Source: Clostridiales bacterium
Lineage (GTDB): Bacteria > Bacillota > Clostridia > Christensenellales > Pumilibacteraceae
DNA: 57,860 nucleotides
Direction: 5' to 3'
Assembly: GCA_015055625.1 (NCBI GenBank)
Contig: SVHU01000015.1
Coordinates: forward strand, 1-57,860
This document shows, piece after piece, positions 1 to 10,330 of the stretch. A program made the position numbers and the translations under genes. Within the stretch, counting starts at the first letter, position 1. Every line of letters starts with the position of its first letter. Under the pieces are notes generated by a model. That model did no database searches. It was not told the origin of the DNA and was given only the letters and a program-made list of their open reading frames with translations.

Positions 1-2
1 CA

Positions 3-452
3 AATTTCCCTTTGTATGAGTTAATTAACAAATATCATTTTGAGAATGCTATATACAATCGAAGTATAGCAGGATTAACGACGAGTGAAGCGCTTGAAAT
101 TGTCCAAGATTGCATTATAGCTATAAGTCCTGCAACAATTTTTATAGCATTGGGAGAAGAAGACGAAAACAATATTGATGCAATTAAGCAATATAATCAA
201 ATTATAAAGCTCATTCAATCCGCACTCCCTAAAAGTAAAATTTACTTAATATGTTTGCAAGGAAATACACCTTATGTCGAGAGGTTTAACGCAAATGTTC
301 TTTCCTTGTGTGACAATAAAAAGATATGCAATATACGCTTTATTTCTTCATCTACGGAAACAAACGTATATAAGATGCAATTTAAACAGTTAAGTTGTTT
401 TTTTCGCGATAAGCCATTGACTATGGTAGAAGCGTTCACAATGGCTAATTAG
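3..452 (+). CDS. SGNH/GDSL hydrolase family protein, C-terminal part
   Basis: The reading frame is open to the left edge, so the true start lies outside the window. What remains carries the block II-like YNRSIAGLTT, where SGNH esterases usually read YNRGI.G.TT, followed by a beta-strand IFIALGEEDEN that aligns with the family block III (GxND). The Asn-Asp of block III is replaced by Glu-Glu-Asp, and no convincing DxxH block V is visible, so catalytic activity is doubtful. Family assignment is by pattern only. It is followed by a hairpin terminator. A second, more canonical SGNH protein lies near the other end of the window at 54662. Confidence 0.5.
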   Translation, partial: NFPLYELINKYHFENAIYNRSIAGLTTSEALEIVQDCIIAISPATIFIALGEEDENNIDAIKQYNQIIKLIQSALPKSKIYLICLQGNTPYVERFNANVLSLCDNKKICNIRFISSSTETNVYKMQFKQLSCFFRDKPLTMVEAFTMAN

Positions 453-488
453 TGCGATATCGGACGCTTTACAAAATCCATAAAATAG

Positions 489-523
489 AAAGGCGCAGCA
501 GAAAATTTCTGTTTCGCCTTTTT
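489..523 (+). terminator. Intrinsic terminator after the SGNH gene
   Basis: Inverted repeat AAAGGCG/CGCCTTT with an inner CAGAAA/TTTCTG stem, followed by T residues, 37 nt after the stop codon at 452. Confidence 0.7.
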
Positions 524-569
524 AATAACGTTCACTTTTTTTTGAAACGGTTCGATTTAGGTCACTCTT

Positions 570-821
570 ACTCCACCCACTAGCCAACTTAAACTTTTGC
601 CAATGCAAATTGAGATTGCTTCGCTTTGCTCGCAATAACGTCTAAGGATGAACTTGCATTTGAAGATTGATTATAGAACGGGCGATTCCTGAATCGCCCC
701 TACAATTTCTTTTGTTTTTATTTTGGGTGTAAGCTTGCGTAACCGCGACTCCACCCCCTAACCAAACATAAACTTTTGCAATGCAAATTGAGATTGCTTC
801 GCTTTGCTCGCAATGACGTCT
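570..821. repeat. Two 74-nt direct repeats flanking a REP-like palindrome
   Basis: Copies at 570-643 and 748-821 run from ACTCCACCC to ACGTCT and share the core GAGATTGCTTCGCTTTGCTC, with only a few mismatches and one compensating indel. Between them at 680-699 lies the 20-nt palindrome GGGCGATTC.TGAATCGCCC, which also occurs elsewhere in the window. No ORF fits the 506-nt gap 453-958; apart from the two terminators it is repeat DNA. Confidence 0.85.
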
Positions 822-903
822 TTCGCTAATTTTGGTAAATTATATCATATAACGCAAAAAATTGTAATAGGTTTAAAAAAATTTTTCGATATTTTTTAAA
901 TAA

Positions 904-954
904 AAACAGTAAGCAACTGAAAACATAAAACTCATGTATAATTACTTACTGTTT
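904..954 (-). terminator. Probable terminator of the helicase operon
   Basis: Ten-bp inverted repeat AAACAGTAAG/CTTACTGTTT just after the helicase stop codon, with a long 31-nt loop and a T-rich tail on the minus strand. The loop is unusually long, so efficiency is uncertain. Confidence 0.55.
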
Positions 955-958
955 ACTT

Positions 959-2332
959 TTATCTTCTTTTTTTAGTAGGCTTTTTGGCGGAAAAACTATC
1001 GATAAACGACTTTTCCTTTGCAAGACGTTTACCTTTTTGCGTGGGTGCTTTTGTTGGCTTTGAAGCAGTTTTGCTCTTGACTTTTTCACTCCTTTTTACA
1101 CCGTACGGCAAAGTTTTGCTATCGGGAAGACGTTTTCGTTTTTCGTGAGCTTTCTTTCTTGCTTCTGCCAAATACTCGTCGCGTTTTTCCTTTCTGGTTT
1201 GAGTTTGCTCACCTTTTAGGGTAAACTTGGTTTCAAACTCTTTTACCTCATTTCCCGTAAACTTAATTATTTCGTCAAACTTACGCTTTTGATAAGGCGT
1301 GTTGATAAGAGTGAACGCTTTACCGCTCTTACCTGCTCTACCCGTTCTTCCTATACGGTGCACGTAATACTCGTTAGACTCGGGAACGTCATAATTAAAA
1401 ACCACGTCAAGACCGCTTATATCCAAGCCACGCGCCGCAACGTCGGTTGCAATAAGCACTGGAATTTCGCCGTTTTTAAAGGCTTTAATTGTATTTTTTC
1501 TATCGCTTTGTCTGATATCGCCGTGAAGCTCACATACGGAATATCCGTTTTTGCTAAGCGACTCATAAAGCGAATCTACCATTTTTTTTGTGTTACAAAA
1601 AATAATTGTTCTGGTTGGCGCAAGCGTATCTAAAAGATTACGTATCGCCATATTTTTATTTTTTGTATCCGTTCTAACAAAATACTGCTCAATAAAATCA
1701 CTATCGTCGCCCTCGTCGGTTTCGATAAAGACTGGGGATTTCATATAGTTTTGTGCAAGCTTTTTAATTTCTTCGGGCATCGTTGCGCTAAAAAGCGCGG
1801 TCTGACGCTCTTTTGGTGTCTTATCTAATATTGTTACGATATCGTCCCTAAAGCCCATATCGAGCATTTCATCAGCCTCGTCAAGTACTACAAACTTAAC
1901 TTCGCTCAAGTCTAACGTTTTGCGTCTTAAGTGATCGCAAAGTCTACCTGGAGTTCCAATTACAACCCTAACGCCACGCTTAAGATTGATAATTTGTCTA
2001 TCCATGTGCGCTCCACCAAAAATGGGAAGAACGTTGCACCCCTCTCTAAACTCATTGAGCTTTCTTATTTCGTTACATTCTTGACTTGCAAGCTCACGTG
2101 TGGGGCTAAGGATAAGAACTTGCGTAGCCTTGTTTTCCACATTAACAAGCTCCATTGCAGGAATGGCATACGCATAGGTTTTTCCCGAACCGGTTTTAGA
2201 TTTGCCGATAACATCCACCCCACTCCTAAGCAAAGGAATAGCCTGTTCTTGAATGGGCGTAAGCTCTTCAAAACCCTGCTTTTCAATAGATTTTAGAAGG
2301 TATTCATCTTTTAATATTTCGTTAAATTTCAT
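959..2332 (-). CDS. DEAD-box ATP-dependent RNA helicase
   Basis: Superfamily 2 RNA helicase of 457 residues, expected to unwind structured RNA during ribosome assembly or mRNA turnover. All core motifs are present: Q motif near residue 25, Walker A KTGSGKT (46-52), PTRELA (77-82), TPGR (127-130), DEAD (151-154), SAT (182-184) and HRIGRTGRAG near 325-335. The last ~80 residues are a lysine/arginine-rich tail, as in CshA/RhlE/DeaD-type enzymes, and probably bind RNA. It starts 1 nt after the stop of the GH115-like gene, with the purine-rich end of that gene as ribosome site, so the two are probably cotranscribed. Which helicase paralogue it is cannot be decided from the sequence. Confidence 0.95.
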   Translation of the reverse strand: MKFNEILKDEYLLKSIEKQGFEELTPIQEQAIPLLRSGVDVIGKSKTGSGKTYAYAIPAMELVNVENKATQVLILSPTRELASQECNEIRKLNEFREGCNVLPIFGGAHMDRQIINLKRGVRVVIGTPGRLCDHLRRKTLDLSEVKFVVLDEADEMLDMGFRDDIVTILDKTPKERQTALFSATMPEEIKKLAQNYMKSPVFIETDEGDDSDFIEQYFVRTDTKNKNMAIRNLLDTLAPTRTIIFCNTKKMVDSLYESLSKNGYSVCELHGDIRQSDRKNTIKAFKNGEIPVLIATDVAARGLDISGLDVVFNYDVPESNEYYVHRIGRTGRAGKSGKAFTLINTPYQKRKFDEIIKFTGNEVKEFETKFTLKGEQTQTRKEKRDEYLAEARKKAHEKRKRLPDSKTLPYGVKRSEKVKSKTASKPTKAPTQKGKRLAKEKSFIDSFSAKKPTKKRR

Positions 2333-2333
2333 T

Positions 2334-4217
2334 TTATATCTCTTTAGTCTGTTTTATAAGATTGGCAAACATCTGCGTGCTCTTATTATAAGACGCAGAC
2401 CACTTACCAACCATTTGCTCTTCTATAAGCATTTTTACAATCTCGCCATCCTCTAACGCAAGTCGTTTATATTTATCGTCATAAAACTTTTTATAACGAA
2501 CTAGATTAGATAAATACGAATACATCTTAAGTAAAATACGCGTTTGATTATAAAGTGAATACTTATAATACTCTTTGTTTCCATCCACTTTGCACACGTT
2601 TTTTATATCAAAAAGAAGTTGCAACAGCGCGCTCATAGACGTTTCAGCGCTTTTTAAGAATGCTGACAAATCTATTGTTATGTTAACACCAAACCCGTCT
2701 TCATACTCAATTTGGCGCGATCTAATATGATTTTTTAATAGAGCTAATATCTTTTCGCTTAGTTTAATTATCAACGAATCAGTATACAAACAACCTGCAT
2801 TTATGTAAATTTCTCTAAATCGCTCATATAACGATTTTACCTCATACGTACCATAGATTTCCTGACAAACGGACGCTATTATACTAGAGGAATTAGCTGT
2901 GCTTTGAGCTGTTTTCCCAAACACGCAAATATTGAAAATATGCTCTCTAATATTACCTACGCTAATATACGCGCAATTATTGCAACCAACTTTATCCAGT
3001 ACAGCTAGGTTTTCGGGAATATTTATATCGGGATACTGAACTACGTGTGCGCCATTTTGAGCATTTATTCCCATAAATGCATATCCAGAAACAGGATCTT
3101 TTTTTGCGCGTCTAAACTTTTTGACTGTAAGCAAAGGATTAGTAAGCTTTTTAATAAGAACAGTATTTTCTCCAACCGTATAGTATTTCTTTTTGAGTGC
3201 AAGGGAAAGATATTTATCTTTATAAAGCATAAACTTTGCATCCTTTCCCACAATTTTGATTACTATTTCGGTTTGCAGAATAAGAACTTTAGCCACCATT
3301 TGAGCTAAATCGTCAGGCTTTTCAAAACGTCTTAAGTCGTTGAAAATCTCGGACGAATATTGATTTTTAAGCATTCCAAGCTGATAAACTACGTTTTTGT
3401 ACACACTCCACTTTTTCACGTACTCTTCCCAAATAGTTTCAAAGCATTGTGGATTATCCGTATAGGATGCCTTTAGCTGTTCTTTACTCTTAGACGCCCA
3501 ATAATAATTCCAAGTATTATAGCTTACGCCAAGTGGCTCATAAAAGTTTTGCGTAATATACAAACCTCGCGAAGTTACGCATTTTACAACGTCTTCTTCT
3601 CTCGGATTTAAAATATTAAGCATTGTCATTGGAACAAAAAGATTGTATTTTAACCTAAGCGCAAGCCTACAAGCGTTAATAAGAAGATTTGCCGAGGGTA
3701 TTGTGGAAAATTTATCATTATAAGAATAACGCTTTTCGCCATTTGGAGAAAGAGCAATAAGCTCGTCTTCGTCATTTATTGCGAAACAACGGTATTTGAA
3801 AGAAAAAGGCTTAGACGTATACTCGTTTATACGAACGTCTTTCATTTTGCTATACTCACCGTCCGTCCAAAAAATAAACGGTTTTACGTTGAGCGTAGAC
3901 GAACAAAACTCGTATACCGCGTACACCGTACCAAGCTCTCCGTTCCCTAAAATAAAGCACTTATCAAACACCACCGATATTTTGTGTCCCTCTTCTACAG
4001 AAAGCACGTCATTGTAATGCAAACCGATATTGTCAAGAAAATCGCGTGTTTCTTGACTATCGAGATTTCCGATAAAAATATCAAAATTCTTATTATATTC
4101 GGTTGTAGCGCCAGTAACGTTCGTAATATCTTTGCACATATCATCCACGGCATACCTAATTGCCTCCGATTCGTACGAAGTAAGAAAGAACCTTACCTTG
4201 TCATTACTCAAAACCAT
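2334..4217 (-). CDS. GH115-like glycoside hydrolase family protein (divergent)
   Basis: 627-residue protein resembling alpha-glucuronidases of family GH115, which remove glucuronic acid from xylan. Family-like features are ILGNGELGTVYAVYEF (about residues 91-106), which matches the N-terminal domain motif, a WTDGE segment after it, and EPLGVSYNTWNYYW near 225-240 where the family has its conserved EP motif. It is shorter than typical GH115 proteins (about 800-1000 residues) and has no signal peptide, suggesting a cytoplasmic or non-catalytic relative. The gene has a good ribosome site (GGAGAAAAG) and directly precedes the DEAD-box helicase, an unexpected partner. Assignment is moderate; function on xylan is inference. 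Confidence 0.5.
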   Translation of the reverse strand: MVLSNDKVRFFLTSYESEAIRYAVDDMCKDITNVTGATTEYNKNFDIFIGNLDSQETRDFLDNIGLHYNDVLSVEEGHKISVVFDKCFILGNGELGTVYAVYEFCSSTLNVKPFIFWTDGEYSKMKDVRINEYTSKPFSFKYRCFAINDEDELIALSPNGEKRYSYNDKFSTIPSANLLINACRLALRLKYNLFVPMTMLNILNPREEDVVKCVTSRGLYITQNFYEPLGVSYNTWNYYWASKSKEQLKASYTDNPQCFETIWEEYVKKWSVYKNVVYQLGMLKNQYSSEIFNDLRRFEKPDDLAQMVAKVLILQTEIVIKIVGKDAKFMLYKDKYLSLALKKKYYTVGENTVLIKKLTNPLLTVKKFRRAKKDPVSGYAFMGINAQNGAHVVQYPDINIPENLAVLDKVGCNNCAYISVGNIREHIFNICVFGKTAQSTANSSSIIASVCQEIYGTYEVKSLYERFREIYINAGCLYTDSLIIKLSEKILALLKNHIRSRQIEYEDGFGVNITIDLSAFLKSAETSMSALLQLLFDIKNVCKVDGNKEYYKYSLYNQTRILLKMYSYLSNLVRYKKFYDDKYKRLALEDGEIVKMLIEEQMVGKWSASYNKSTQMFANLIKQTKEI

Positions 4218-4345
4218 ACTTTTCTCCGTTCGTTATATATATTCTAATTATTTTATACATTATAATAATAACATATATTACAAAAAATAACAAACAAATT
4301 AAGCAAATTAAGGAAAATACTTGCTTTTATTCTCTTTTTAACGTA

Positions 4346-4379
4346 AAAAGCGGTTAGCCTTTTTAGCTAAACCGCTTTT
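4346..4379 (-). terminator. Intrinsic terminator after rplS
   Basis: Strong stem AAAAGCGGTTTAGC/GCTAACCGCTTTT read on the minus strand, 12 nt beyond the rplS stop codon, followed by T residues. Confidence 0.85.
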
Positions 4380-4391
4380 GAGTGTTGTAAA

Positions 4392-4733
4392 TTAAACAGT
4401 TTCCTTAAGCTTTGCAGCCTTACCAGAACGCTCTCTAAGATAATAAAGCTTAGCTCTTCTTACCTTACCATGTCTGATAACGATGATCTTGTCAATACGA
4501 GGAGAATGAACCTGGAAAGTTCTTTCAATACCAATACCAAAAGATACTCTTCTTACGGTAAAGGTTTCTCTTACGCCACCGTTCTTCTTAGCGATTACTA
4601 CGCCTTCAAAAGCCTGAAGTCTTTCGTTCTTGCCTTCTACGACCTTAACCATAACCTTAACGGTGTCACCTACTGCGAAAGCGGGAACTTCTGCTTTCAT
4701 GTAATCTTTTTCAATTGCTTCAATAATGTTCAT
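4392..4733 (-). CDS. rplS: 50S ribosomal protein L19
   Basis: 113 residues, the normal length for bacterial L19. The protein carries the family signature regions FxVGDTVKV (residues 20-28), [33 protein letters not shown] and [19 protein letters not shown]19 sits at the 30S-50S interface. The start codon is preceded by TTAGGAGGTTAG, a strong ribosome binding site. Many bacteria have rplS beside rpsP, rimM and trmD; here it is alone, between its own promoter and terminator, with tgt on the upstream side. The roughly 70-nt leader might hold an autoregulatory L19 structure but I could not recognise one. Confidence 0.97.
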   Translation of the reverse strand: MNIIEAIEKDYMKAEVPAFAVGDTVKVMVKVVEGKNERLQAFEGVVIAKKNGGVRETFTVRRVSFGIGIERTFQVHSPRIDKIIVIRHGKVRRAKLYYLRERSGKAAKLKETV

Positions 4734-4810
4734 GACTTACTAACCTCCTAAATTTTACATTATGTTCTTATAGATCTATGCTACATTGGAACACACGAGT
4801 CACGCATAAT

Positions 4811-4839
4811 ATTATACACAAACACACAACTAAAAGCAA
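4811..4839 (-). promoter_or_regulatory. Probable rplS promoter
   Basis: On the minus strand TTGCTT (4834-4839), 17 nt, TATAAT (4811-4816). The -10 is perfect, the -35 matches only TTG. It predicts a leader of about 70 nt. Confidence 0.6.
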
Positions 4840-4888
4840 GCGTTTTGATGGTGTTTTTTTTACTTTTTTAAGGTTTTTTCATCTTTTT

Positions 4889-6163
<1,275 letters not shown>

Positions 6164-6168
<5 letters not shown>

Positions 6169-7192
6169 GTATAAGCGTAGAGTCGCCGAACGAGAAAAAT
6201 CTATAACGTTCTTTTACTGCGCTTTCGTACATATTTAAAGCGTTTTCCTTGCCCATAAATGCTGAAACAAGCATTACAAGCGTGGATTCGGGAAGGTGGA
6301 AGTTTGTAATAAGAGAATCTACCATCTTGAATTTATATGACGGATAAATAAAAATCTCTGTAAACCCACTCTCCGCTTTCATAACCCCATCTTCAGTGCT
6401 TGCGCTCTCTAAAACTCGCACCGAAGTTGTTCCACAAGCCACAATTCGTCTACCCTCGCTTTTCGCTCTGTTTATAGCGTCTGCGGATTCTTGCGTAACC
6501 TGATAAAATTCGCTATGCATTTTATGGTCGGTTATAACGTCTGCCTTTACCGGTCTAAACGTTCCAAGTCCTACGTGCAAAAGAACTTTAACTATCTCTA
6601 CTCCCTTTTCTCTAAGCTTTTCCATAAGCTGAGGAGTGAAATGCAAGCCTGCCGTTGGAGCAGCGGAAGATCCCTCTTTGTTTGCATACACGGTTTGATA
6701 TCTGTCTTTATCTTTGAGTTTTTCGTGAATATACGGAGGCAAGGGCATTTCGCCTATTTGCGACAAAACATCCTCGAACACACCGTCAAAAATAAATCTT
6801 ACCTTTCTTAATCCCTCTTCTCCATACTCCAAAACCTGAGCTTTAAGCTTTTCGGAAAAGATAATCTCCTCCCCTGGTCTTGCCTTTCTTGCAGGGCGCA
6901 CCAAAACTTCCCAGTCAGTAAGATCGATACGTTTATGGAGCAAAAACTCTACTCTTGCGCCTGTTTTTTTACTTCCGTAAATTCTTGCAGGCAAAACTTT
7001 AGTATCGTTTACAACCAAAACGTCGCCTTTGTTGAAGTAGTCGATAATATCATAAAAATGCTTATCGTGGCGCATTTCTCCCGTTTTTCTATCATAAACG
7101 AGCATTCTCGAACTATCTCGAGGCTCTACTGGGGTTTGCGCTATAAGCTCTTCGGGCAAGTCATAATAAAAATCACTTCTTTTAAGTTCCAT
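6164..7192 (-). CDS. queA: S-adenosylmethionine:tRNA ribosyltransferase-isomerase
   Basis: 342 residues. Converts preQ1-tRNA to epoxyqueuosine-tRNA using the ribosyl group of SAM. Family motifs include LPEELIAQTPVEPRDSSRML near the N terminus, VVNDTKVLPARI, ARPGEEI, PLPPYI, AAPTAGLHFT, LHVGLGTFRPV and a C-terminal TNFHLPESTLVMLVSAF. The ATG follows the ruvB stop with no spacing, so translation is probably coupled to ruvB. Pairing with tgt downstream and ruvAB upstream is a common arrangement in Firmicutes. Confidence 0.97.
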
Positions 7193-8245
7193 TTAGTCAA
7201 TAGTGTCCTTTTCGTAAAGTTTAATAGCTTTAGCCTTTTCCTCGTCTATATGATACCCCATATGCTCGTAAGCATTAGACAAAGCAATTCTACCGCGAGG
7301 CGTACGCGCGATAAAGCCAAGTTGCAAAAGATATGGTTCTAAAACGTCTTCGATAGTTACGGCGTCTTCGTTTATAGACGCAGCAAGAGTATCAAGCCCA
7401 GCAGGTCCGCCGTTAAACTTTTCGATAAGCGTCTGCAACATCTTTCTGTCGTTAACGTCAAGTCCGAGCTCGTCAATCTCCAAAAACTCGAGGGATTTCA
7501 CGGTAACGTCCTTAGTTACTCTACCATCACCCCAAACCTGAGCAAAATCTCTTACTCTTTTTATAAGTCGGTTTGCAATTCTAGGCGTTCCTCTAGATCT
7601 GCTTGCAAGTTCTAAAGCTGCATCGTCATCTAAATCTATACCTAAAATTTTAGCGCTACGGCGGATAATGGTGGCAAGCTCAGTTTTGTTGTACATTTCC
7701 AATCTGCAAATAACACCAAATCTATCGCGGAACGGACCTGTAAGCATACCTGCTCTTGTTGTTGCGCCAATAAGCGTAAACTTGGGCAAATTAACTCTAA
7801 GCGTTTGAGCAGACGGTCCTTTGCCAAGCATTATATCAAACGCATAATCTTCCATAGCCGAGTACAGTTTCTCTTCTACGTTACGAGAAAGAGCGTGAAT
7901 TTCGTCTATAAAAAGCACGTCGTTTTCGTTGATATTTGTAAGTATTGCGGCAAGATCTGCGGCTCTCTCTATGGCTGGACCAGACGTAATTTTGATATCT
8001 ACCCCCAGCTCGTTTGCAATAATATGCGACATTGTGGTTTTACCAAGACCGGGAGGGCCGTATAAAAGCACGTGATCGAGCGCATCTCCTCTCTTTTTAC
8101 TTGCCTCAATGAAAATTTTGAGGTTGGACTTTATTTTTTCCTGTCCAATATAGTCATCGAAGGACTTTGGACGGAGAGATTTTTCTATCGCTTCCTCATC
8201 AAAAGACGAAAGCGAACTTGTTACAAATCTTTCGGCATTCTCCAT
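7193..8245 (-). CDS. ruvB: Holliday junction branch migration ATPase RuvB
   Basis: 350 residues. Hexameric AAA+ motor that drives branch migration with RuvA. The start ...[12 protein letters not shown], Walker [10 protein letters not shown], Walker [10 protein letters not shown], sensor region LIGATTRAG and the C-terminal winged-helix segment ([10 protein letters not shown] to RTPRGR) are all visible. A ribosome site AAGGAGGAT precedes the start. It sits 12 nt after ruvA in a ruvC-ruvA-ruvB-queA order. Confidence 0.98.
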   Translation of the reverse strand: MENAERFVTSSLSSFDEEAIEKSLRPKSFDDYIGQEKIKSNLKIFIEASKKRGDALDHVLLYGPPGLGKTTMSHIIANELGVDIKITSGPAIERAADLAAILTNINENDVLFIDEIHALSRNVEEKLYSAMEDYAFDIMLGKGPSAQTLRVNLPKFTLIGATTRAGMLTGPFRDRFGVICRLEMYNKTELATIIRRSAKILGIDLDDDAALELASRSRGTPRIANRLIKRVRDFAQVWGDGRVTKDVTVKSLEFLEIDELGLDVNDRKMLQTLIEKFNGGPAGLDTLAASINEDAVTIEDVLEPYLLQLGFIARTPRGRIALSNAYEHMGYHIDEEKAKAIKLYEKDTID

Positions 8246-8257
8246 TTTTTATCCTCC

Positions 8258-8854
8258 TTAACCTTGCTGTAAAGCTTTGAATATTATCTGCTCTACGCTC
8301 ATTCCATCTTTTTGTACGCGTTTTACAGCTTGAACAGCCTCGTTCTTGTTTAGTCCAAACGTCATAAGCGCGGATACAGCGTCCTGATTTACGTTTTCTA
8401 CACTCTCAGTTATAACCGAGCTTTCCGCTGAAGCTCTTAGACTTTCGCTTGGATCTACGCTCATCTTATCTTTAAGCTCTAATATTATACGTTCGGCTGA
8501 TTTTTTGCCCACTCCTTTGATTTTGGATAGTGCCTTAACGTCGCCGTGATAGATTGCAAGAACAAGCTGAGGTAACGCCATTCCGCTTAAAATATCGATT
8601 GCGGACTTAGGTCCTATTCCGCTAATACCGGTGAGCTTTAGGAACATAGTCTTTTCTTGCGCTGATGCAAAACCGAAAAGTCTTACGTCGTCTTGAGATA
8701 TTGCAAGATAAGTATAAACCTTTGCAGTTTGTCCCACCTTTAGTCCGCTTATACAAGAAATAGACGCAATAATATCATAACCAATACCATTACACTCCAC
8801 AACAAGCGCGTTTCCGTTACATTCTACAACTTCGCCTTTAATAAAACTATACAT
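8258..8854 (-). CDS. ruvA: Holliday junction DNA helicase subunit RuvA
   Basis: 198 residues from the start I chose. The frame is open 20 codons further upstream (to 8914), but the family begins MYSFIKGEV and the ATG at 8852-8854 has AAAGGAAAGA ahead of it. Domains: N-terminal OB fold (residues 1-60), two helix-hairpin-helix motifs around LTGISGIGPKSA and IKGVGKKSAERI, and the C-terminal domain III that contacts RuvB (DAVSALMTFGL onward). Binds four-way junctions as a tetramer. Confidence 0.97.
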   Translation of the reverse strand: MYSFIKGEVVECNGNALVVECNGIGYDIIASISCISGLKVGQTAKVYTYLAISQDDVRLFGFASAQEKTMFLKLTGISGIGPKSAIDILSGMALPQLVLAIYHGDVKALSKIKGVGKKSAERIILELKDKMSVDPSESLRASAESSVITESVENVNQDAVSALMTFGLNKNEAVQAVKRVQKDGMSVEQIIFKALQQG

Positions 8855-8932
8855 ACTTCTTTCCTTTTCTGAGTTTCTTAAGCCTGTACGGCTATAAACG
8901 AACAATTTATCCAATAATTTAGGTTATGCTTT

Positions 8933-9424
8933 TTACACAAGTGTTCTCTTGTTAAAGCTTACCGTGTGCGCATGGCAAATAGCAACAGCCAAAGCATCAG
9001 CAGCATCGTCGGGGCGGGGCACAGATGAAAGCTTTAACAGCATTTTTACCATATACTGAACTTGGCGTTTTTCTGCCCTGCCTTCGCCAGTTAGCGCCAT
9101 TTTTACCTGAAGCGGTGTATACTCGAATAATTTTCCGCACGATTTTATAGCGGATAACACCAGTACACCTCTGGCTTGGGCAACCTTAATACCTGTGGTA
9201 ATATTCGTATTGAAAAACAATTCTTCAAGCGCAATTTCATCGGGCTTGAACTTGTCGATAATATGATTCATTGCATCGTAAATCATCTCCAATCGCTCGG
9301 AAATAGGCTTGTCTTTTGGCGTGGTAATTACACCGTAATCGATAGCGCGAATCTTTCCGTTTAGCTTTTCAATAACCCCGTAACCAATCGTTCCGTATCC
9401 GGGATCTATACCGAGTATTATCAC
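8933..9424 (-). CDS. ruvC: Crossover junction endodeoxyribonuclease RuvC
   Basis: 163 residues. Resolves Holliday junctions by symmetric nicking. The RNase H-fold catalytic acidic residues are visible: Asp in ILGIDPGYGTIGYG (D7), Glu in LEELFFN near residue 68, and the pair in RPDDAADALAVAICH near 138-145. Translation begins at a GTG (9422-9424) with GGAGA seven nt upstream. It is first in the ruvCAB-queA-tgt run. Confidence 0.97.
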   Translation of the reverse strand: MIILGIDPGYGTIGYGVIEKLNGKIRAIDYGVITTPKDKPISERLEMIYDAMNHIIDKFKPDEIALEELFFNTNITTGIKVAQARGVLVLSAIKSCGKLFEYTPLQVKMALTGEGRAEKRQVQYMVKMLLKLSSVPRPDDAADALAVAICHAHTVSFNKRTLV

Positions 9425-9457
9425 TGTTTTTTCTCCACTGCATAATTATACATATAT

Positions 9458-9486
9458 AATATATTATTTTTAAGCAAAAAAGTCAA
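9458..9486 (-). promoter_or_regulatory. ruvC operon promoter
   Basis: On the minus strand TTGACT (9481-9486), 17 nt, TATATT (9458-9463). Predicted start near 9451, about 27 nt before the ruvC GTG. No LexA-like box was seen. Confidence 0.65.
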
Positions 9487-9513
9487 GGGTATTTGTGATG
9501 ATATCTGCATTAT

Positions 9514-9548
9514 AAAAAACTCGTGGATCAAATACCCACGAGTTTTAT
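9514..9548 (-). terminator. Intrinsic terminator after the HD-domain gene
   Basis: AAAACTCGTGGG/CCACGAGTTTT stem with T-rich flanks on both strands, directly beyond the stop codon at 9551; it closes the long operon that starts at 15510. Confidence 0.85.
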
Positions 9549-9550
9549 TA

Positions 9551-10282
9551 TTAGTCTTCGCTTACTTCCTTTTCATTGCCCTTTTCGTATGGGGCTACCA
9601 TTACGTTCTTACGATTATTGATTATCGTATTGTTTATTACCAATTCGAAATTATATCCTAAGAACGTTGCTGCTTTTTCGGACAACACCATACGCGACAG
9701 ATATATTTCTAAGTATTCCATAAACGAGGATACCTTGTTATCCATAAACAGCACAAGCCTAATCGTTTTTTTATCCTTATCTATTGCAAGATAATTTTTT
9801 GTTATGGACATATTTACTCTATCGTGTATATCGCCTATATTAAAATTTTTCTTTCTTACTCGAGATCTATGCGCATCGCTCTTATCTGCAATAATAAGTG
9901 CCGCGCTTACTGGGCTTATTGGATATCCGTTTTGCTCTTCGTGGTTACCAATAGCTCCCACAACTACGCCAATTTCTCGCATATCCATTCCCATTTTATT
10001 CAATAGATCGAATGCAAGAATAGAACCTGTTATTCCGTGATTTTGTCTGTTCACCGCGTTTCCTATATCGTGAATCCAGCCTGTTATCGCACCAAGCTCA
10101 ACAGTTCTTTCGTCGTAGCCGAGCGTAGAAAGAATATTTGCGGTAGTCTTACTAACATATCCTACGTGACGCAATCCGTGCTCGGTATAACCCATTTGCT
10201 CTAAGTTCCCGTTGGCAGTACCAATCAAAGCTCTGAAATTCTGGTCGTTCTTTATTTTTTCTAAGGTTATTTTTTCTTTCAT
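9551..10282 (-). CDS. HD-domain phosphohydrolase
   Basis: 243 residues with an HD metal-binding fold: H in GLRHVGYV, HDIGN (about residues 71-75), H in RQNHGITGS, and a further IGNHEEQNGYP, followed by ADKSDAHRSR. The His/Asp set is that of metal-dependent phosphohydrolases acting on nucleotides or cyclic dinucleotides; the substrate cannot be inferred. A ribosome site (AAGGAGG) precedes the ATG. It is the last gene of the 15.5-9.5 kb operon, 48 nt after the HEAT-like gene. Confidence 0.8.
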   Translation of the reverse strand: MKEKITLEKIKNDQNFRALIGTANGNLEQMGYTEHGLRHVGYVSKTTANILSTLGYDERTVELGAITGWIHDIGNAVNRQNHGITGSILAFDLLNKMGMDMREIGVVVGAIGNHEEQNGYPISPVSAALIIADKSDAHRSRVRKKNFNIGDIHDRVNMSITKNYLAIDKDKKTIRLVLFMDNKVSSFMEYLEIYLSRMVLSEKAATFLGYNFELVINNTIINNRKNVMVAPYEKGNEKEVSED

Positions 10283-10330
10283 AACACGTTTCCTCCTTAT
10301 TAAAATTTGAGATTTTAATTAAATTATGTA

